NCBI GenBank assembly: GCA_003353945.1
Contig: PIVM01000018.1
Coordinates: forward strand, 1 to 64,000
Length of the DNA stretch: 64,000 nt
Direction: 5' to 3'
Origin: Gammaproteobacteria bacterium
Lineage (GTDB): Bacteria; Pseudomonadota; Gammaproteobacteria; Pseudomonadales; PIVM01
The translations under genes were made by a program, and so were the position numbers. A model generated the notes under the pieces. The model worked only from the letters and a program-made list of their open reading frames with translations, ran no database searches and had not been told where the DNA came from. Each line of letters begins with the position of its first letter. Position 1 is the first letter of the stretch. Shown piece after piece: positions 21,310 to 30,834 of the stretch.

Positions 21310-24300
21310 ATGAGCCAAGAAATATGCAGTTTAGATATTCGTCCCGTCACGCCAGGTCAAGAAGCGATATGGTTGATGACCCACATGTCAGCAGATCGTA
21401 ATTTATATAACGTTCATTTCGTTTGGGATATTCCCCATAGTGTCGATCTCACTTTGCTAAAAAAGAGTCTTGAATATCTTAAAGAACATCATGATGCGTG
21501 GCGAACAACTTACGAATTTATTGACGGAGTTGTTTATCGAAAGGTTCATCAGCATGCCGAACTAAACTATACAGTTGAACGACTTGAATCAGATGATGAC
21601 AGTCTGCTTAGCGAGCGGCTGGACCGCGATTTTTTACAGGCGTACGATCTGAAAAATGAGGTTCCTTTGAAATGGAAAGTATATCTTCGTCCCAATAAAT
21701 CGCCGGTTCTGGCCTGGTATCAACACCATATATGCATAGACCTTTGGTCAGCAGTACTGATTGTCAACCAGTTGAAAACACTCTATGGATTAGCGCTTCG
21801 AGGAGAGAGTTTACAGCTTCTACCCGTTGAAAAAAACTTTGATGATTTTATCCAAGAACAGCAGGTATTTCTTGATTCAGAGCGAGGACAGAAACAAAGA
21901 GAGTTTGGCCTAAAAACGCTGGATGGTTTTTGCCCTACAGCAAAGTTACCTTATGAATATAATCAATCCGGACAATTCGTTCAGCAGAGTGGTTACTTTC
22001 CATTTGAATTGGATGCTGACGATGTAGGGCTCTTTAATCGTATCTGTCGTAAAAATAAGGTGATGCAGTTTAATGGTTTTTTGGCGTTGTTTCACTTGCT
22101 GCTATACCGTCTAAGCGGTGATACGGATATGGCTATCTGCACGCCTACAGCCGGTCGTGACAGTCGATATCGAGGCGTATGCAATTATTTTGTCAACCCG
22201 GTATTGGTGCGTTTGAAATATGATGGGAATATCAATTTCACTTCGTTTCTTGGAGAAGCCAACACTCATATTAAGCAGGTGCTTCGCAATCGTGATTATC
22301 CCCTGGCAGAACTAGCCAGAGATCTAAACGGGGCTGATCAGTCAGGAAAAGTCAAACTGTGTAATACAACGTTTGCTTGGGAGAATGTGAATTCCTTTGA
22401 AAAAGGAAGCCCTCCAATTGTGTCCTGGCCTAGTTTAACTGAGCGAAACTGGGATATGGGAGAGCTTGGACTATGGCGACGGCATTTACGAAAAACACAG
22501 ATCGATGAGTTTGATATTACATTCAAGCTCTATAACTTTAATGATAAGCTCTATGGTGGTATCGAATATAATGCAGCTCTTTTTACACTGGAAACGATTA
22601 ACAATATTCGAGATGGTTTTAATGCCCTGCTAAAAAATGTTGTTAATAAGCCTGAAACAGATATTCATAAACTAGCCATTCTCCCGATAGAAAAATGTCA
22701 GCAGCAGTTGTTTGACTGGAATAATACGGAGATTCCCTACGATAAAGAAAAAACACTTCACAAAAAAATCGAATATTTTGCGGATAAATTCCCTGAAGCA
22801 CCCGCCTTGTCATTTGGGAATACAGTTCTAAGCTACAAATTGCTTAATGAGCAAGCCAATCGACTTGCGCATTATTTGATAGGGAAAGGTGTTAAGGCCG
22901 GAATTTTAGTGGGTATCAGTTTGCCGCGTTCGCTGGAAATGTATGTCGCGGTTCTAGCAGTATTAAAGGCTGGGGGTGCTTATGTGCCTTTAGATCCCAG
23001 CTATCCTCATGTTCGTTTACAACATATTGTGGATGATTCGGGCATCAAGCTCTGTTTGACTGAAAGTGCCTTAGTTAGCCAAACTCCTCAGTGTGAACAA
23101 GCATTGTTTCTTGATTTTATTTCTGATCAAATCAACACCATGCCGTCTGGAAACCCTACGATTGATATTTTACCTGATCAGTTGGCCTATGTGATTTATA
23201 CGTCTGGATCGACGGGTAAACCAAAAGGAGTAATGATTCAACATAGAGGGTTGGCACATTTGATGATCACCCACAGAGAGGCCTATGGTCTAAACGGGAA
23301 TGATCGGGTGTTGCAGTTTGCCTCACTCAGTTTTGATGCTTCCATTTCCGCAATGGCGCTAGCCTGGCAGTGTGGTAGTACTTTGGTGGCAGTTCAGCAA
23401 GAAGAGTTAATCGGTCAAGCACTTTTTAATACGATAAATGTACAACATATATCCGCTGCAATATTGCCGCCCTCTTTGTTAATTGGGCAGGAGCGTTTTT
23501 TTGAAAAAATAGCAACACTAAAAACACTCATTGTTGCTGGCGAGGTCTGTTCACAAGAATTGGCTAAGTGCTGGTCGAAGGGGCGTCGTTTCTTTAATGC
23601 TTATGGTCCAACTGAATCTACCGTTTGGGCAACCGGTGCTGAGGTGAATGGCAGCGATGTTCCGGTAATTGGTAGGCCAATTGCCAACACCCAAGTTTAT
23701 ATTCTTGATAAATATCACAACCCCGTTCCTGTTGGTATCGCGGGTGAACTCTATATCGGCGGTGATGGTTTAGCTCGTGGTTATTTGAATCGGCCGGAGT
23801 TGACGGCAGAGCGTTTTATCCCCAATCCACTGCCTGGTACGCCTGGAGATCGTCTGTATAAAAGCGGTGATCTGGCCCGTTACCGCCCGGATGGACAAAT
23901 TGAATTTCTTGGTCGTATCGACCACCAGGTAAAAATTCGGGGTTATCGCATTGAGTTGGGTGAGATAGAAGCGACCTGCCTGGCAGATGTATCCATTAAA
24001 GAGGCTCTGGTAACAACCTTTGACCAAGCCGGTTCACCGCAATTGGTGGCCTATGTGGTACCGCACATTATTGAACAGTTCAATGCCGATGCTTTGAAAG
24101 ACAGTCTACGCAAAACCTTACCGGATTATATGATTCCGGCCTTTGTAGTGGCATTGGATAAATTTCCTTTAACACCCAACGATAAGATTGATCGCCGCGT
24201 ACTGCCAGAACCTCTTGCAGATATTGTTGAGGAAACCCATTCTCTACCTTGCAATACCATTGAACAGGCCATTGCCAAGGTTTGGTCTGAGGTGTTGGGC

Positions 24301-27300
24301 ATTGAGCCTATTCCACTGAATAAAAACTTTTTTGATCTGGGTGGTCACTCTTTAAAAGTGGTTGAGGTGTATGACAAGCTGCCGGACAATCTACGTGAGC
24401 AATTGGTGTTGGTAGATCTTTATGAGTACACAACTGTTGCCGCTCTGGCGAAAAAGATAGTGGATGAGAGCACGTCAGAACCGCAGGCGTCAAAACCGGA
24501 TGTAACCCAGGAAATTCGTATCAGTAATACGGGCGAAAGTCAGGATGTCGCCATTATCTCGGCGGCGGTGCGAGTACCGGGTGCAGAAACTCCCGAACAG
24601 TTTTGGCGTAATCTCTGTGAAGGTGAGGAGGGTATCAGTTTTTTCAATGATGAGCAGTTGTTGGAGGCGGGCGTTGAAGCTGATTTCTTGAAAAAATCCT
24701 ACTACGTGAAAGCCAAGGGTGTTGTGGATAATATCCGAACATTTGATGCGGACTTTTTTAATATGACACCGCGAGAGGCGCAGATTACTGACCCACAACA
24801 GCGTCATTTTTTAGAGTGTGCCTGGGAGGCACTTGAGCGCGCGGGTTATGTGGGAGAGCTGGATGGTGGTTCTATTGGAGTGTATGCCGGTGTAGGGCAA
24901 AATCGTTATTATATGCACCATATTGCATCCCATCCTGATCTTGAAAAAGCCATAGGTGAAATGCCTATATCGTTGGGTAACAATCGCGATTTTATTGCGA
25001 CTCGGGTTGCCTATAAGTTGCATCTTCGTGGGCCTGCTGTGGCGATCCAAACGGCTTGTTCAACCTCGTTGGTGGCGGTGCATACTGCGGTTCAGGCGCT
25101 GCTGCGTGGTGAATGCGATATGGCCCTGGCCGGAGGTGTATCACTGGGTAATCTGATGCATAAGGGTTACTTGCATACCGAAGGCATGATCGGCTCACCC
25201 GATGGTCATACCCGCACTTTTGATGAGAAGGCGGCCGGTACGGTTGCCAGTCAGGGCACAGGTTTGGTGCTGTTAAAACCCCTGGCGCAGGCGCGCGCTG
25301 ATAACGACCCGATTATTGCGGTGATTAAGGGCAGCGCGATTAATAACGATGGCGCTAACAAAGCGGGATTTACAGCACCCTCGGTGATAGGGCAGTCGGA
25401 AGTCATTAGTCAGACGTTGCAGAGGGCCGGTGTGAGTGCAGAGAGTATCGGCTATGTCGAGGCGCACGGTACGGCAACCCATGTGGGTGATCCGATTGAG
25501 GTCACTGGATTAACACAGGCCTATCGCAAGGATACGGATCGCAAGCAGTACTGTGCATTGGGCTCGTTGAAATCCAACCTGGGTCATCTGGATACGGCGG
25601 CCGGTGTTGCCGGGTTGATAAAAGCGGCGATGGTCGTACAGCATGGGCAGATTCCACCGACGCTGCATTTTCGATCCCCCAACCCGGAAATCGATTTTGC
25701 CTCCTCGCCCTTTTTTGTGAATGATTCACTGATTGCGTTTCCACACAGTGAACATCCTCGTCGTGCGGCGGTGAGCGCATTTGGTCTTGGCGGTACCAAT
25801 GCCCATGCGATACTGGAAACCTATTGTGACGAAAATGTATCTGATGAGACCTTACCGGTAGAGTGTGAACCACAGCTTTTGGTATTGTCAGCGAGAACGT
25901 TGGAGGCATTGCTGGATAGTGCTAACAATCTAAGTCGCCATATAACGGAAAATCCACAACAGTCCCTTAAGAATATTGCGTATACCCTACGGATTGGGCG
26001 CAAGGTTTTTAGCCATCGTATCAGCTTATTGGTGGATAACCATAAGGATGCTGTTCAACAGTTGCAGGCGCTCACTGTGGATGACCTGAGTGTGGCCGAT
26101 GAAGAAAAGCAGCCGGTGTTTCTATTTCCGGGGCAGGGTGTGCATTATTCGGAAATGGGCGCCTTTTTGTATCAAAACGATGCAAGTTTTCGGGCGGATA
26201 TGGATTTTGCCCGAGATATTCTCAAGAGCATTGCTAAAAAACGTGATATCCATTTTAGTGATGCCGATCTGCGTGGTGAAACTGAGCGTCTTCAGCAAGT
26301 GGAGCTTGCACCTGCTCTGGTGTTCATCCTTGAGTATTGCGTGGCGCTGTCATTGATTCGAGCCGGTATCGCCCCTGCAGCAATGATGGGGCATAGTGCT
26401 GGTGAGTATGTGGCAGCTACCTTGGCCGGAGTGTTTACTCTTGAGCAGGGTGTTGAATTGATGTTGACGCGATGTCAGCTTATGCAATCGGTCCCGGAAG
26501 GACGAATGCTTGCGTTGCCAATGTCTGCGGAAAAGGCTTCCCGCTGGCTTGAGCCGTTTTCGCAATTGACTCTTGCTGCAAGAAATGCTGCTGAGCAATG
26601 TGTTGTCTCTGGTCCAATCGAGCAAATCGAATTGTTGGAAAAGAGGCTAGGGGAGGAGCGTATTAGTTGTAGGCGCCTGCAGGTAGAGCGTGCATGTCAT
26701 AGCAGCATGCTTGATCCCATCTTGCCGTCATTTCGTGAGCAACTGCAAACCTTTCAGCTTAAAAAACCTGCCGAGCGTTTTATCTCAAGTTTGACCGGCA
26801 ACTGGATTACCGATCAACAGGCGGTTGACCCAGAATACTGGGTATCACATCTACGCCAGCCCGTTAACTACGCCCGAGGTGTTACTACCTTGTTGCAAAG
26901 TGGTTATCGCGATTTTATCGAAGTGGGGCCGGGCAGTGTGTTAACGGCATTGACTCGTCGTTGTGTTGTTGATAAGGAGGTGGAGATTACGGTTGAAGCC
27001 ACATTGGATCGTCATCAGTATGATAGCGAAGCCGAGGCTTGGTGGAGTGGTTTGGGTGCATTGTGGAGTCGTGGGTATCCCCTTTCCTGGTCGAGCGTTG
27101 AAGCATCCACAGCAAAACGGGTTGTACTGCCGACCTACCCGTTCCAGCGCCAGGAGCATTGGATTGAGCCGAAGCGTGCCTATGTTGAATTGAAGGTGAT
27201 GAGCGCTGATGGTGTGCATAAAAAATATAACCGCCGTGTGACTGATACAACAACATATAGCAGGCGATCGACGGACAGTGTTAAATTTGAACGGCGTGAG

Positions 27301-28608
27301 GCGGACAGGCTGCCAATATTTCAACGGCGTACCAGTGACACACAGTCGTCGGCAGAGGCTCAAATTGAATTGCCATTGGCAGAGTTGCCTGCCGCGCAAC
27401 TCGCGTCCACTCAGCCGATTCTGCAAAAAGTGAAGGCAGTATGGCAAGTCGCGCTGGGTGTCATCGTGATTAAGCCTAGAGACAATTTTTTTAAACTCGG
27501 TGGCGATTCGCTTCTGGCCCTAAGGGCGTTAAATCAACTTAGTGAGCATTATGATATCAAGTTACGCCCACCGTCTATGTTGGAGCACCCCACGGCGAAG
27601 GGCTTGGCGGATTACATTCAAATGCAGCTTGAACAACTGAAGCAAAACGCATCGGCTATTGATGGGGGTGAAATGGAAAAGGAAGCTGTACCTGCACCGC
27701 GAGCAGCAAAAGGGCCGCCAGCTCTTGCGCAGGGTTCGAGTCAACCGCCAGGGAATGTCGTGCGTTTGCGTGAGGGTGAGGAAGGTAATGTGATCCTGGT
27801 GCTGGTGCACCCCGTGGGTGGTGAGGTGTATTACTACCAGGATCTTTGCAACAACCTGCCTGAGTCGCTACCGATTTATGCGATACAGTCTCCGGGTTTG
27901 GAGGAAGGGGGTAGTGCGTACGATGATGTTGTCGAAATGGCGACGGCCTACCTTGCTGAATTGGAGCAGCGTCTGGTCAGCAAACAAAATATTATTTTGG
28001 GTGGTTCCTCTTTTGGTGGTTTGGTGGCCTTGGAGATCGCCAGTCAGTTTGAGGCGAAATATGATATGAAGCTGCCATTGGTGATGATCGATACGCCGAC
28101 ACCGGATGCCATTCGACCCTATTCGATGTTTCGCAGTGCGGATGTGTTTGATTATCTGTTGAGAAATGCGCTTGGCGGCAAGGTGAAGGTGGATATCGAA
28201 GCGCTGGCCAAGTTGGATCTGGACAAGCAGATTCAGCATGTGAGCAAGGCCAGTGCCAAGGTGGGTATTGAGCTGCCACCACATTTTACCCGCAATATGA
28301 TCGATACCTGGTTGGTGCATCAGCAGGCGCTGGTGGATTATCAGGTGCCGGAGTACGAAGGTCCGGTGCTGTATCTGCGTCACGGTGAAACGCTGGAGAA
28401 TTTTCCTAAGATGTTGCATCGCGATTGGTTGCATTATCTGCTGGGCGATTTTACGGTGAAGCGTGTTGAGGGTCATCATATTTCGATGAACTTTGGTGAG
28501 AATGCTGAACAGCTTGGTCGTGCGATATATGCGTTTATTGAGCAGGTGACGGTTGATCTTGTGCTTGAGCGTGTTAAGCGCAATCCCATATTCTCTCTGG
28601 TTGTGTAG
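21310..28608 (+). CDS. Hybrid NRPS-PKS megasynthase C-A-PCP-KS-AT-ACP-TE
   Basis: 2432-residue complete single-chain assembly line. C domain (~8-450) with HHICIDL at 139-145 in place of HHxxxDG. A domain (~480-970): A3 TSGSTGKPKG, A5 NAYGPTE, A7 YKSGDLARY, A8 VKIRGYRIELGEIE, A10 Lys959; read-out code D-A-S-I-I-A-A-V-W-K, nearest in style to aromatic codes but not assigned. PCP Ser1014 (LGGHS). KS (~1079-1505) with Cys1250, His1386, His1426. AT (~1602-1900) with GQG and Ser1696 (GHSAGE), specificity motif RACH at 1794-1797. A four-unit Arg-rich linker (1973-2012). ACP Ser2067 (LGGDS). TE (~2160-2425) with Ser2234 (GSSFG), Asp2261 and His2389/2390. No KR, DH, ER, MT or epimerase. Predicted logic: acylate one amino acid, extend it once by a malonate-type unit, release by TE. 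Confidence 0.95.
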   Translation: MSQEICSLDIRPVTPGQEAIWLMTHMSADRNLYNVHFVWDIPHSVDLTLLKKSLEYLKEHHDAWRTTYEFIDGVVYRKVHQHAELNYTVERLESDDDSLLSERLDRDFLQAYDLKNEVPLKWKVYLRPNKSPVLAWYQHHICIDLWSAVLIVNQLKTLYGLALRGESLQLLPVEKNFDDFIQEQQVFLDSERGQKQREFGLKTLDGFCPTAKLPYEYNQSGQFVQQSGYFPFELDADDVGLFNRICRKNKVMQFNGFLALFHLLLYRLSGDTDMAICTPTAGRDSRYRGVCNYFVNPVLVRLKYDGNINFTSFLGEANTHIKQVLRNRDYPLAELARDLNGADQSGKVKLCNTTFAWENVNSFEKGSPPIVSWPSLTERNWDMGELGLWRRHLRKTQIDEFDITFKLYNFNDKLYGGIEYNAALFTLETINNIRDGFNALLKNVVNKPETDIHKLAILPIEKCQQQLFDWNNTEIPYDKEKTLHKKIEYFADKFPEAPALSFGNTVLSYKLLNEQANRLAHYLIGKGVKAGILVGISLPRSLEMYVAVLAVLKAGGAYVPLDPSYPHVRLQHIVDDSGIKLCLTESALVSQTPQCEQALFLDFISDQINTMPSGNPTIDILPDQLAYVIYTSGSTGKPKGVMIQHRGLAHLMITHREAYGLNGNDRVLQFASLSFDASISAMALAWQCGSTLVAVQQEELIGQALFNTINVQHISAAILPPSLLIGQERFFEKIATLKTLIVAGEVCSQELAKCWSKGRRFFNAYGPTESTVWATGAEVNGSDVPVIGRPIANTQVYILDKYHNPVPVGIAGELYIGGDGLARGYLNRPELTAERFIPNPLPGTPGDRLYKSGDLARYRPDGQIEFLGRIDHQVKIRGYRIELGEIEATCLADVSIKEALVTTFDQAGSPQLVAYVVPHIIEQFNADALKDSLRKTLPDYMIPAFVVALDKFPLTPNDKIDRRVLPEPLADIVEETHSLPCNTIEQAIAKVWSEVLGIEPIPLNKNFFDLGGHSLKVVEVYDKLPDNLREQLVLVDLYEYTTVAALAKKIVDESTSEPQASKPDVTQEIRISNTGESQDVAIISAAVRVPGAETPEQFWRNLCEGEEGISFFNDEQLLEAGVEADFLKKSYYVKAKGVVDNIRTFDADFFNMTPREAQITDPQQRHFLECAWEALERAGYVGELDGGSIGVYAGVGQNRYYMHHIASHPDLEKAIGEMPISLGNNRDFIATRVAYKLHLRGPAVAIQTACSTSLVAVHTAVQALLRGECDMALAGGVSLGNLMHKGYLHTEGMIGSPDGHTRTFDEKAAGTVASQGTGLVLLKPLAQARADNDPIIAVIKGSAINNDGANKAGFTAPSVIGQSEVISQTLQRAGVSAESIGYVEAHGTATHVGDPIEVTGLTQAYRKDTDRKQYCALGSLKSNLGHLDTAAGVAGLIKAAMVVQHGQIPPTLHFRSPNPEIDFASSPFFVNDSLIAFPHSEHPRRAAVSAFGLGGTNAHAILETYCDENVSDETLPVECEPQLLVLSARTLEALLDSANNLSRHITENPQQSLKNIAYTLRIGRKVFSHRISLLVDNHKDAVQQLQALTVDDLSVADEEKQPVFLFPGQGVHYSEMGAFLYQNDASFRADMDFARDILKSIAKKRDIHFSDADLRGETERLQQVELAPALVFILEYCVALSLIRAGIAPAAMMGHSAGEYVAATLAGVFTLEQGVELMLTRCQLMQSVPEGRMLALPMSAEKASRWLEPFSQLTLAARNAAEQCVVSGPIEQIELLEKRLGEERISCRRLQVERACHSSMLDPILPSFREQLQTFQLKKPAERFISSLTGNWITDQQAVDPEYWVSHLRQPVNYARGVTTLLQSGYRDFIEVGPGSVLTALTRRCVVDKEVEITVEATLDRHQYDSEAEAWWSGLGALWSRGYPLSWSSVEASTAKRVVLPTYPFQRQEHWIEPKRAYVELKVMSADGVHKKYNRRVTDTTTYSRRSTDSVKFERREADRLPIFQRRTSDTQSSAEAQIELPLAELPAAQLASTQPILQKVKAVWQVALGVIVIKPRDNFFKLGGDSLLALRALNQLSEHYDIKLRPPSMLEHPTAKGLADYIQMQLEQLKQNASAIDGGEMEKEAVPAPRAAKGPPALAQGSSQPPGNVVRLREGEEGNVILVLVHPVGGEVYYYQDLCNNLPESLPIYAIQSPGLEEGGSAYDDVVEMATAYLAELEQRLVSKQNIILGGSSFGGLVALEIASQFEAKYDMKLPLVMIDTPTPDAIRPYSMFRSADVFDYLLRNALGGKVKVDIEALAKLDLDKQIQHVSKASAKVGIELPPHFTRNMIDTWLVHQQALVDYQVPEYEGPVLYLRHGETLENFPKMLHRDWLHYLLGDFTVKRVEGHHISMNFGENAEQLGRAIYAFIEQVTVDLVLERVKRNPIFSLVV
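27226..27345 (+). repeat. Four-unit Arg-rich decapeptide repeat in the AT-ACP linker
   Basis: Within the megasynthase, residues 1973-2012 read as four units of about ten residues, each with an aromatic residue, then RR and an acidic end: YNRRVTD, YSRRSTD, FERREAD, FQRRTSD. RR pairs fall at 1975, 1985, 1995 and 2006. The DNA copies have diverged, so this is an old or selected protein repeat rather than a fresh slippage product. Confidence 0.75.
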
Positions 28609-28641
28609 AGGCTTATCCCTTCACTGGAATGCTGATTGCCC

Positions 28642-28659
28642 CAATGCCATTAAGTTAAG
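28642..28659. repeat. Solitary end of repeat family 1
   Basis: CAATGCCATTAAGTTAAG matches 18 of 18 bases to the right terminal repeat of the 13864-14001 element (reverse strand). No partner arm or inner hairpin is nearby. It sits 33 bp after the megasynthase stop codon. Confidence 0.7.
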
Positions 28660-28680
28660 TTCTTAAGGTTAGATTTTGCT

Positions 28681-29142
28681 TTATAAAATGGGTTCAGCGC
28701 TTGATGCTGTTGACTGACCTTGTTCGGAGTGAATGTCCAACAGACGATCTAGGGTTTGGTGCAACTCGTCAATATTGAAGGGTTTGGCCAGTACAGCGTT
28801 GGCTCCGTGCATAAGAGCTAGACTGAGAAAATTCTGTTTGTGAGGTTGATCCTTCAAGTTCGACATGGCGATGACAGGCTTGTCAGGCGCTGCTTGTTTA
28901 ACGCCTTTGATAACATCCAGGCCATCGGTGCCGGCCATGACAACATTGGTAATAATCAGGTCCGGATTGTCACTGTGGAAACGGCGCAAACCGTCATTGC
29001 CGTCCGGTGATTGCAATACGTCAAATCCTGCAGCTATCAGTAACTGGCTGAGGAAAGCCCGAAAATGGGTATTGTCCTCAATCACCAAAATAGTGTGGCG
29101 AGTTTGGTTTACTACAGGCCATGGTTGAATCTTGGCATCCAT
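28681..29142 (-). CDS. Stand-alone receiver protein with Asn at the phosphoacceptor site
   Basis: 153 residues, one CheY-like receiver (~16-135). The acidic pocket (Glu22, Asp23 in VIEDN), the switch Ser (IAMSN) and the conserved Lys (LAKPF) are present, but the phosphorylation position reads LIITNVVMAGTDG: Asn66 replaces Asp and Ala replaces the usual Pro of DxxMP. The codon is AAT. It is therefore unlikely to be phosphorylated in the usual way and may act as a pseudo-receiver. ATG at 29142 has GAGGA 7 bases upstream. No output domain. Convergent with the megasynthase gene. Confidence 0.92.
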   Translation of the reverse strand: MDAKIQPWPVVNQTRHTILVIEDNTHFRAFLSQLLIAAGFDVLQSPDGNDGLRRFHSDNPDLIITNVVMAGTDGLDVIKGVKQAAPDKPVIAMSNLKDQPHKQNFLSLALMHGANAVLAKPFNIDELHQTLDRLLDIHSEQGQSTASSAEPIL

Positions 29143-29430
29143 ATAAATCCTCGTGAAGCAAGGTTATTGTTATTGAGCCTGTTTGTTTTAGTGCAGCCTC
29201 ATTCTAGGGCCTTACAAAGCTGACTTCAAGTCTGCACTTATCTGTTTGAATTTTAAACGATTTCAATAGAGTAGCGATGAATTTGTGTGTAAAAATGGAC
29301 GTTAACTGTATAACGCTCTCAACCCATAGCGAATGGTGATACAATGATCAGATTTGTTTGGCCGGGTATTCGATGGATGGTTCTCTGGTTAAAACGTTTC
29401 ATAACAGTCCGTAGTTAAGGTTAATAAATT

Positions 29431-30822
29431 TTGATAAAAAAGTGGTTCAAATCGTTAAATAACGAGACACAAAAAGCGCGCGAGTCCCAAAATGATGGGG
29501 TAAAAGCAGAAAAACAGTCGTCGCAATCGGATGCTGAGACTGAGAATAAACAAGTGAGAGGAGCGAGAAGAGCGAGAGGAAAGAAAAACAAACAGGAAAA
29601 AGCCTGGGACCCAAGCCAGTTTCCCGTAGAGGCGGTTGCAGACAAGACTCGATTTCATGATCTGGACCTGCCGTTGCCGTTGATGCATGCTATCGCGGAT
29701 CTGAAATTCAAATACTGCTCCCCTATACAGGCGCAGATATTGCCGCATACTTTATACGGCCATGATGCCATCGGTAAGGCCCAGACGGGTACGGGGAAAA
29801 CGGCAGCCTTTCTCGTTACTATTATCAATGACTTGTTGAGAAATCCCATTGAGGAGCAGCGCTTTGCTGCAGAGCCGCGTGCACTGATTATTGCGCCGAC
29901 CAGAGAACTGGTTATGCAGATTGGAAAGGACTCACTGGAGCTATGCAAATATGCTGGTTTGAATACGGTGACCTTGATTGGTGGTATGGATTATCTGAAG
30001 CAAAAACGAAAATTCGACGAAAAAATCGTTGATATTGTGGTGGCGACACCGGGACGTTTGCTGGATTTTCAATATCGAGGCGACCTGCATTTGGATCTGG
30101 TAGAGCTGATGGTGATTGATGAAGCCGATCGAATGCTTGATATGGGGTTTATCCCTCAAGTGCGAAAGATAATTCGTTCAACACCGCAAAAGACACATCG
30201 GCAAACCTTGTTATTTAGCGCGACCTTCAGTGAAGATGTCTTACGATTGACCGAGCAATGGACTTGTGACCCGGTGAGTGTTGAAATCGAGCCGGAACGT
30301 GTTGCTACCGATTCGGTTGATCAGCGGGCCTATCTGGTGTCGGGTCGGGATAAATATACGTTGCTAAAGAATATTCTGTTACAAGCTGATGTGGAAAGTG
30401 CTCTTGTTTTTGCCAACCGGCGCGATCAGACTCGACGCTTACAGGAAAAACTGCATCGCGCAGGTATCCGTTGTGGTTTGTTGTCAGGAGAAGTTGCGCA
30501 GAACAAACGTACCCGCACGCTGGAAGATTTTCGTAGTGGAAAAATTCAGGTGTTGGTGGCGACCGATGTGGCGGGTCGTGGTATTCATATTGATGGCATC
30601 AGTCATGTGGTGAACTATATGCTACCTGATGACCCGGAGGATTATGTGCATCGTATCGGTCGCACAGGTAGAGCGGGCAAGACGGGTATTTCCATTAGTT
30701 TTGTCGGCGAAGATGATGCTTTTAATATGCCGGCGATTGAAGAGCTATTGGGTGAAAAACTCACCTGCACACCACCGCCGGAGGATTTGCTCGTACATCA
30801 GAACGAGTTTCGAGCGAAATAG
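29431..30822 (+). CDS. rhlB: DEAD-box ATP-dependent RNA helicase RhlB
   Basis: 463 residues from TTG 29431 with AAGG about 10 bases upstream. A charged, low-complexity N-terminal extension (residues 1-65) precedes the helicase core: Q motif around [14 protein letters not shown]...SPIQ, motif I AQTGTGKT (117-124), PTREL, DEAD (230-233), SAT, and [13 protein letters not shown]. The core resembles Pseudomonas RhlB, which works with RNase E/PNPase in mRNA decay; RhlE is the alternative. The usual C-terminal basic tail is short. Confidence 0.9.
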   Translation: MIKKWFKSLNNETQKARESQNDGVKAEKQSSQSDAETENKQVRGARRARGKKNKQEKAWDPSQFPVEAVADKTRFHDLDLPLPLMHAIADLKFKYCSPIQAQILPHTLYGHDAIGKAQTGTGKTAAFLVTIINDLLRNPIEEQRFAAEPRALIIAPTRELVMQIGKDSLELCKYAGLNTVTLIGGMDYLKQKRKFDEKIVDIVVATPGRLLDFQYRGDLHLDLVELMVIDEADRMLDMGFIPQVRKIIRSTPQKTHRQTLLFSATFSEDVLRLTEQWTCDPVSVEIEPERVATDSVDQRAYLVSGRDKYTLLKNILLQADVESALVFANRRDQTRRLQEKLHRAGIRCGLLSGEVAQNKRTRTLEDFRSGKIQVLVATDVAGRGIHIDGISHVVNYMLPDDPEDYVHRIGRTGRAGKTGISISFVGEDDAFNMPAIEELLGEKLTCTPPPEDLLVHQNEFRAK

Positions 30823-30834
30823 GCAAAAAGAATT

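Noticed and set aside
21283..21312. TTGACG-17-TATATG promoter match at the megasynthase start
   Set aside because: The -10 box overlaps the ATG itself, so transcription would begin inside the gene; probably chance.
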